This document shows positions 30,929-32,781 of a stretch of DNA of 32,781 nt, piece by piece. The notes below the pieces were generated by a model. The model made no database searches. It saw nothing but the letters and a program-made list of their open reading frames with translations, and had not been told where the DNA came from. The stretch spans positions 1 through 32,781 of the forward strand of contig CAMKJU010000035.1 of assembly GCA_946413265.1 (NCBI GenBank), given 5' to 3'. A program made the position numbers and the translations under genes. Within the stretch, counting starts at the first letter, position 1. Each line of letters opens with the position of its first letter. The DNA is from an uncultured Lentisphaerota bacterium (GTDB taxonomy: Bacteria > Verrucomicrobiota > Kiritimatiellia > RFP12 > UBA1067).

Positions 30929-30934
30929 AATATA
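30929..30934 (-). promoter_or_regulatory. Candidate -10 for the DUF1232-like/sirtuin operon
   Basis: Leftward TATATT lies 5 bases before an ATG at 30923 and 47 bases before the preferred ATG at 30881. The spacing to 30923 resembles the near-leaderless starts elsewhere in the window. There is no TG extension and no clear -35, so support is weak. Confidence 0.3.
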
Positions 30935-30982
30935 AAAGCGCATCGTTTCGCTATGCCGGATTGATTTTTATAGATATGTGGT

Positions 30983-31011
30983 TTGACCGACCCGCGATTG
31001 TATGATAATAT
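30983..31011 (+). promoter_or_regulatory. Candidate promoter of the AAA+ gene
   Basis: TTGACC (30983-30988), a 17-base spacer and TAATAT (31006-31011), or GATAAT at 31004-31009 with a 15-base spacer. It lies in an A+T-rich stretch 35 bases before the AAA+ start codon. No -24/-12 sigma-54 elements (GG and GC at 10-base spacing in the right context) were seen here. Confidence 0.45.
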
Positions 31012-31013
31012 AT

Positions 31014-31049
31014 ATGCCGTTTCTACCAAGAATAGGGATTCTTATATGA
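31014..31049 (+). CDS. Possible 11-aa leader peptide coupled to the AAA+ gene
   Basis: ATG 31014 lies just after the -10 region and opens MPFLPRIGILI, whose TGA (31047-31049) overlaps the AAA+ ATG 31046 as ATGA. A leaderless start here would deliver ribosomes to the AAA+ start, which has only a weak ribosome site held in a small hairpin. It is very short, so chance is a real alternative. Confidence 0.25.
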   Translation: MPFLPRIGILI

Positions 31050-32692
31050 AAGACGATTTGAAAGGCGAAGATGTCCTTTTCTGGTTCTGCCGTGAGGCAA
31101 ATCAGAATCTCTCCTTTATAGAGGCTTTCTTGAGCGGCGGACAGGAGCAGCCTGGGCGTTTCCTCTATGAAAATGTGGAGAAGGTTTTCCGTGCGGCAGA
31201 GGAGTATGCGTGTTCGCGGATTCTCTTGGTGGCCGAGGAGAATAGCCGCTATGCGGCGTTTCTCAAAGCTGAGTGTGAAAAGAGGTGTGTTCACGCCGTA
31301 TGCGATGTCGGTGACGAGGAGAAGTTGGATGCGTTGTTTCAAGCCGCAGAGAAGGAAGTGGCATATATAGTTCTTGATGAGAAAGGTTTGCCGCAGGCTT
31401 TCAATGGTATTCCCAAGTACTGGTTTGACGGCGAGAAGATGTGTCCATGGCCGAAGGGATGTTCCTTGGGGGTGTTGAGCACGAGGGAGCCTGCCTCTTG
31501 GACGCACTTTTTCCTTTTGGGTAGCCATGACCTCGCCTACCAGCTTGAGAATGTCCGCACGGTCTTGAAGCACAAAAACGAGTCCGGCGTGCCGCAGTAT
31601 GTGCTGATAACCGGCGAGACGGGAACGGGCAAGTCGTTTTTCACGCGCAATCTGCCGAGGATATGCAACGCGAAATATGATGACAGGAAGGAGCCTTTTA
31701 AAGAGCCGACGCTTGAAGAGCGCATTGACGACGCATACGGTTATGTGCAAGGCAACTGTGCGTCTCTTTCTCCTGCGCTGGCGGATGCTCTTCTGTTCGG
31801 TGCCGTCAAGGGTGCCTATACAGGACGCGACAGAGACGTGGATGGGCTAATCGAGAGTGCTGGCGAAGGGATTCTCTTTCTTGACGAAGTTGGTGACTTG
31901 CCTCTTGAGACGCAGGGCAAACTGTTGACGGCCCTTGAGGAAAAGGTTTATTATCGGCTTGGAGACACAGGGAAGGAGCGGAAGCCAAGAAAGGTCAAAT
32001 GCAGCATCGTCTTTGGCACCAACCACGACCTTGCCGCCGATGCGAGGGAATGGGAAAATTCGCATGGCAGGTCCGGATTCAGGAAAGACCTTCTTTACCG
32101 AATCAACTCTTGCCATGTCGTGCTGCCGCCGCTTCGGGAAAGGCTGTCCGAAAAATACCGGGAACAGCGCAAGCTTCTTCTGGACGGAATCGTCGAACGC
32201 TACTGCGCGGGGATCGGACTCTCTCTCACGGAAGGCGCACGCCGTGAGTTTGATGCATTTGCCTGTGAGTACGAATGGCCGGGAAACTTCCGCGACGTGA
32301 AGCATCTTTTCGAGGGGTTGAAGATCAAGGCATTGGAGGAGCGCACAGGAACCGTTGTTTCCACGTACATGATGCGGAAGGCCATTGAAAGGATAGAGGG
32401 CGTGAAGGGGACTAAAGCTGGTGAAGCGTCGGAAGGGCACGATATGCCGCTTGCCGCCAAGGTGAAGAAGGGCTTCCAGAGTCCGTGCGACGTGAACGAC
32501 ATTGACTTCATCTTTCAGATTTGCAAGGACGCGCAGTCCAGCGCAGATGCGGGCCGCAGGTACTACGGCACGGAGAAAGAACGTAATTTTGCGGATGCAT
32601 TTGGCAAGCGCCTCGCGCACTTCGGCCTTGTATTCGACAAGACAGTGCCGGGCCACCTTTCACTCAAGAACGTGACGGGACAGACGAAATGA
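31046..32692 (+). CDS. RtcR-like AAA+ protein (sigma-54 activator fold) with altered GAFTGA loop
   Basis: This 548-residue protein has three parts. Residues 1-180 hold a Rossmann-like sensory region (SRILLVAEENSRYAAFLKAE; VAYIVLDEKGLP), possibly CARF-like as in RtcR. Residues about 165-420 hold a bacterial enhancer-binding AAA+ domain: Walker A GETGTGKS (about 188), LFGAVKGAYTGRDRDVDGL (about 250), Walker B ILFLDEVGDLP (about 275), FRKDLLYRINSC with arginine fingers and YEWPGNFRDVKHLF (about 410). The sigma-54 contact loop reads GAYTGR instead of GAFTGA. The C-terminal about 110 residues lack a Fis-type HTH and are of unknown fold. ATG 31046 is preceded by a weak AGGG; TTG 30983 would lie inside the promoter. 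It is flanked by two DUF1232-like genes. Whether it activates transcription or works as another kind of ATPase cannot be told. Confidence 0.75.
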   Translation: MKDDLKGEDVLFWFCREANQNLSFIEAFLSGGQEQPGRFLYENVEKVFRAAEEYACSRILLVAEENSRYAAFLKAECEKRCVHAVCDVGDEEKLDALFQAAEKEVAYIVLDEKGLPQAFNGIPKYWFDGEKMCPWPKGCSLGVLSTREPASWTHFFLLGSHDLAYQLENVRTVLKHKNESGVPQYVLITGETGTGKSFFTRNLPRICNAKYDDRKEPFKEPTLEERIDDAYGYVQGNCASLSPALADALLFGAVKGAYTGRDRDVDGLIESAGEGILFLDEVGDLPLETQGKLLTALEEKVYYRLGDTGKERKPRKVKCSIVFGTNHDLAADAREWENSHGRSGFRKDLLYRINSCHVVLPPLRERLSEKYREQRKLLLDGIVERYCAGIGLSLTEGARREFDAFACEYEWPGNFRDVKHLFEGLKIKALEERTGTVVSTYMMRKAIERIEGVKGTKAGEASEGHDMPLAAKVKKGFQSPCDVNDIDFIFQICKDAQSSADAGRRYYGTEKERNFADAFGKRLAHFGLVFDKTVPGHLSLKNVTGQTK

Positions 32693-32713
32693 GAAATGCC
32701 GAAAGGAAACAAC

Positions 32714-32781
32714 ATGGACATCGACAAAATCATTAATTCATACAAAAAATTCGTCGGGAACGAAAAGCCCGAGGACGTCGC
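32714..32781 (+). CDS. DUF1232-like gene, 3' truncated by the window end
   Basis: Only 22 codons are visible. The start MDIDKIINSYKKFVGN matches the start of the protein at 30477-30881 (MDADDIINTYRDKLGG) in most hydrophobic and Asp/Tyr positions, so it is probably a paralog. AAAGGA at 32702-32707 precedes ATG 32714. It follows the AAA+ stop by 21 bases and is probably co-transcribed with it. The membrane core lies beyond the window, so the family call rests on the N-terminus alone. Confidence 0.5.
   Translation, partial: MDIDKIINSYKKFVGNEKPEDV

Noticed and set aside
30929..30934. Using ATG 30923 as the start of the DUF1232-like protein
   Set aside because: The position after TATATT fits a leaderless start, but the paralog at 32714 starts at the matching MD, and a ribosome site precedes ATG 30881. 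It is left as an alternative.

Overview
The window joins two different DNAs. Bases 1 to about 3047 are the end of an integrated phage-like element. The rest is the chromosome of a Gram-negative bacterium, most likely a Kiritimatiellota/Lentisphaerota-type member of the PVC group, probably uncultivated. That placement is inferred from protein style: FAD-dependent oxidoreductases of the GGLTTGG type, a type III glutamine synthetase, a YfhO-like giant membrane protein, an exosortase-type CAAX protease, InlB/BspA-like secreted repeats and GC-rich palindromes inside genes. No rRNA or other marker is present to confirm it.

Element (1-3047). The small genes at 1-1134 are clearly coding but are interrupted only by in-frame TAG codons, never by TAA or TGA. 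Coding character, including a second NUMOD-like domain, continues past the TAGs. The simplest reading is an element in which TAG is a sense codon (probably Gln, as in code-15 gut phages). The convergent tyrosine recombinase (1270-2880) is free of TAG, carries an inserted helix-turn-helix and lacks the usual box II histidine. It lies beside a 5'-truncated tRNA-Val(GAC) copy (2980-3047), which marks the attachment site and the host boundary.

Host, left block (3116-8805). A secreted FAD-dependent oxidoreductase converges on a two-gene operon (LpxL/HtrB-like acyltransferase, then a Gly-rich coiled-coil envelope protein). That operon diverges from a type III glutamine synthetase through a perfect 15-bp inverted repeat made of two extended -10 promoters.

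Host, middle block (8811-19140). A tightly packed run reads UvrD/PcrA-like helicase with an RGG tail, GNAT-methyltransferase fusion, YfhO-like membrane protein, a second coiled-coil envelope protein and a second FAD oxidoreductase with a CBM-like N-terminus. A convergent exosortase-type CAAX protease follows, sharing an overlapping divergent promoter with a beta-CASP RNase-like metallo-hydrolase.

Host, right block (19276-29746). A GspL/PilM-like, GspM/PilO-like and GspD secretin cluster leads into a 918-residue secreted repeat protein and then, by start-stop overlap, into an Mla-type lipid transporter (permease, ATPase, MCE protein). The overlaps suggest one envelope-biogenesis transcript.

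End (29754-32781). A sirtuin and a DUF1232/YkvA-like membrane protein are read leftward. An RtcR-like AAA+ protein with a changed GAFTGA loop and no recognisable HTH is read rightward, followed by a second, truncated DUF1232-like gene.

A general pattern runs through the window: genes first in a transcript have an extended -10 (TGnTATAAT-like) ending 5-10 bases before the start codon, with no Shine-Dalgarno. Genes inside operons use Shine-Dalgarno sequences or ATGA overlaps. Leaderless or nearly leaderless transcripts therefore look common here.
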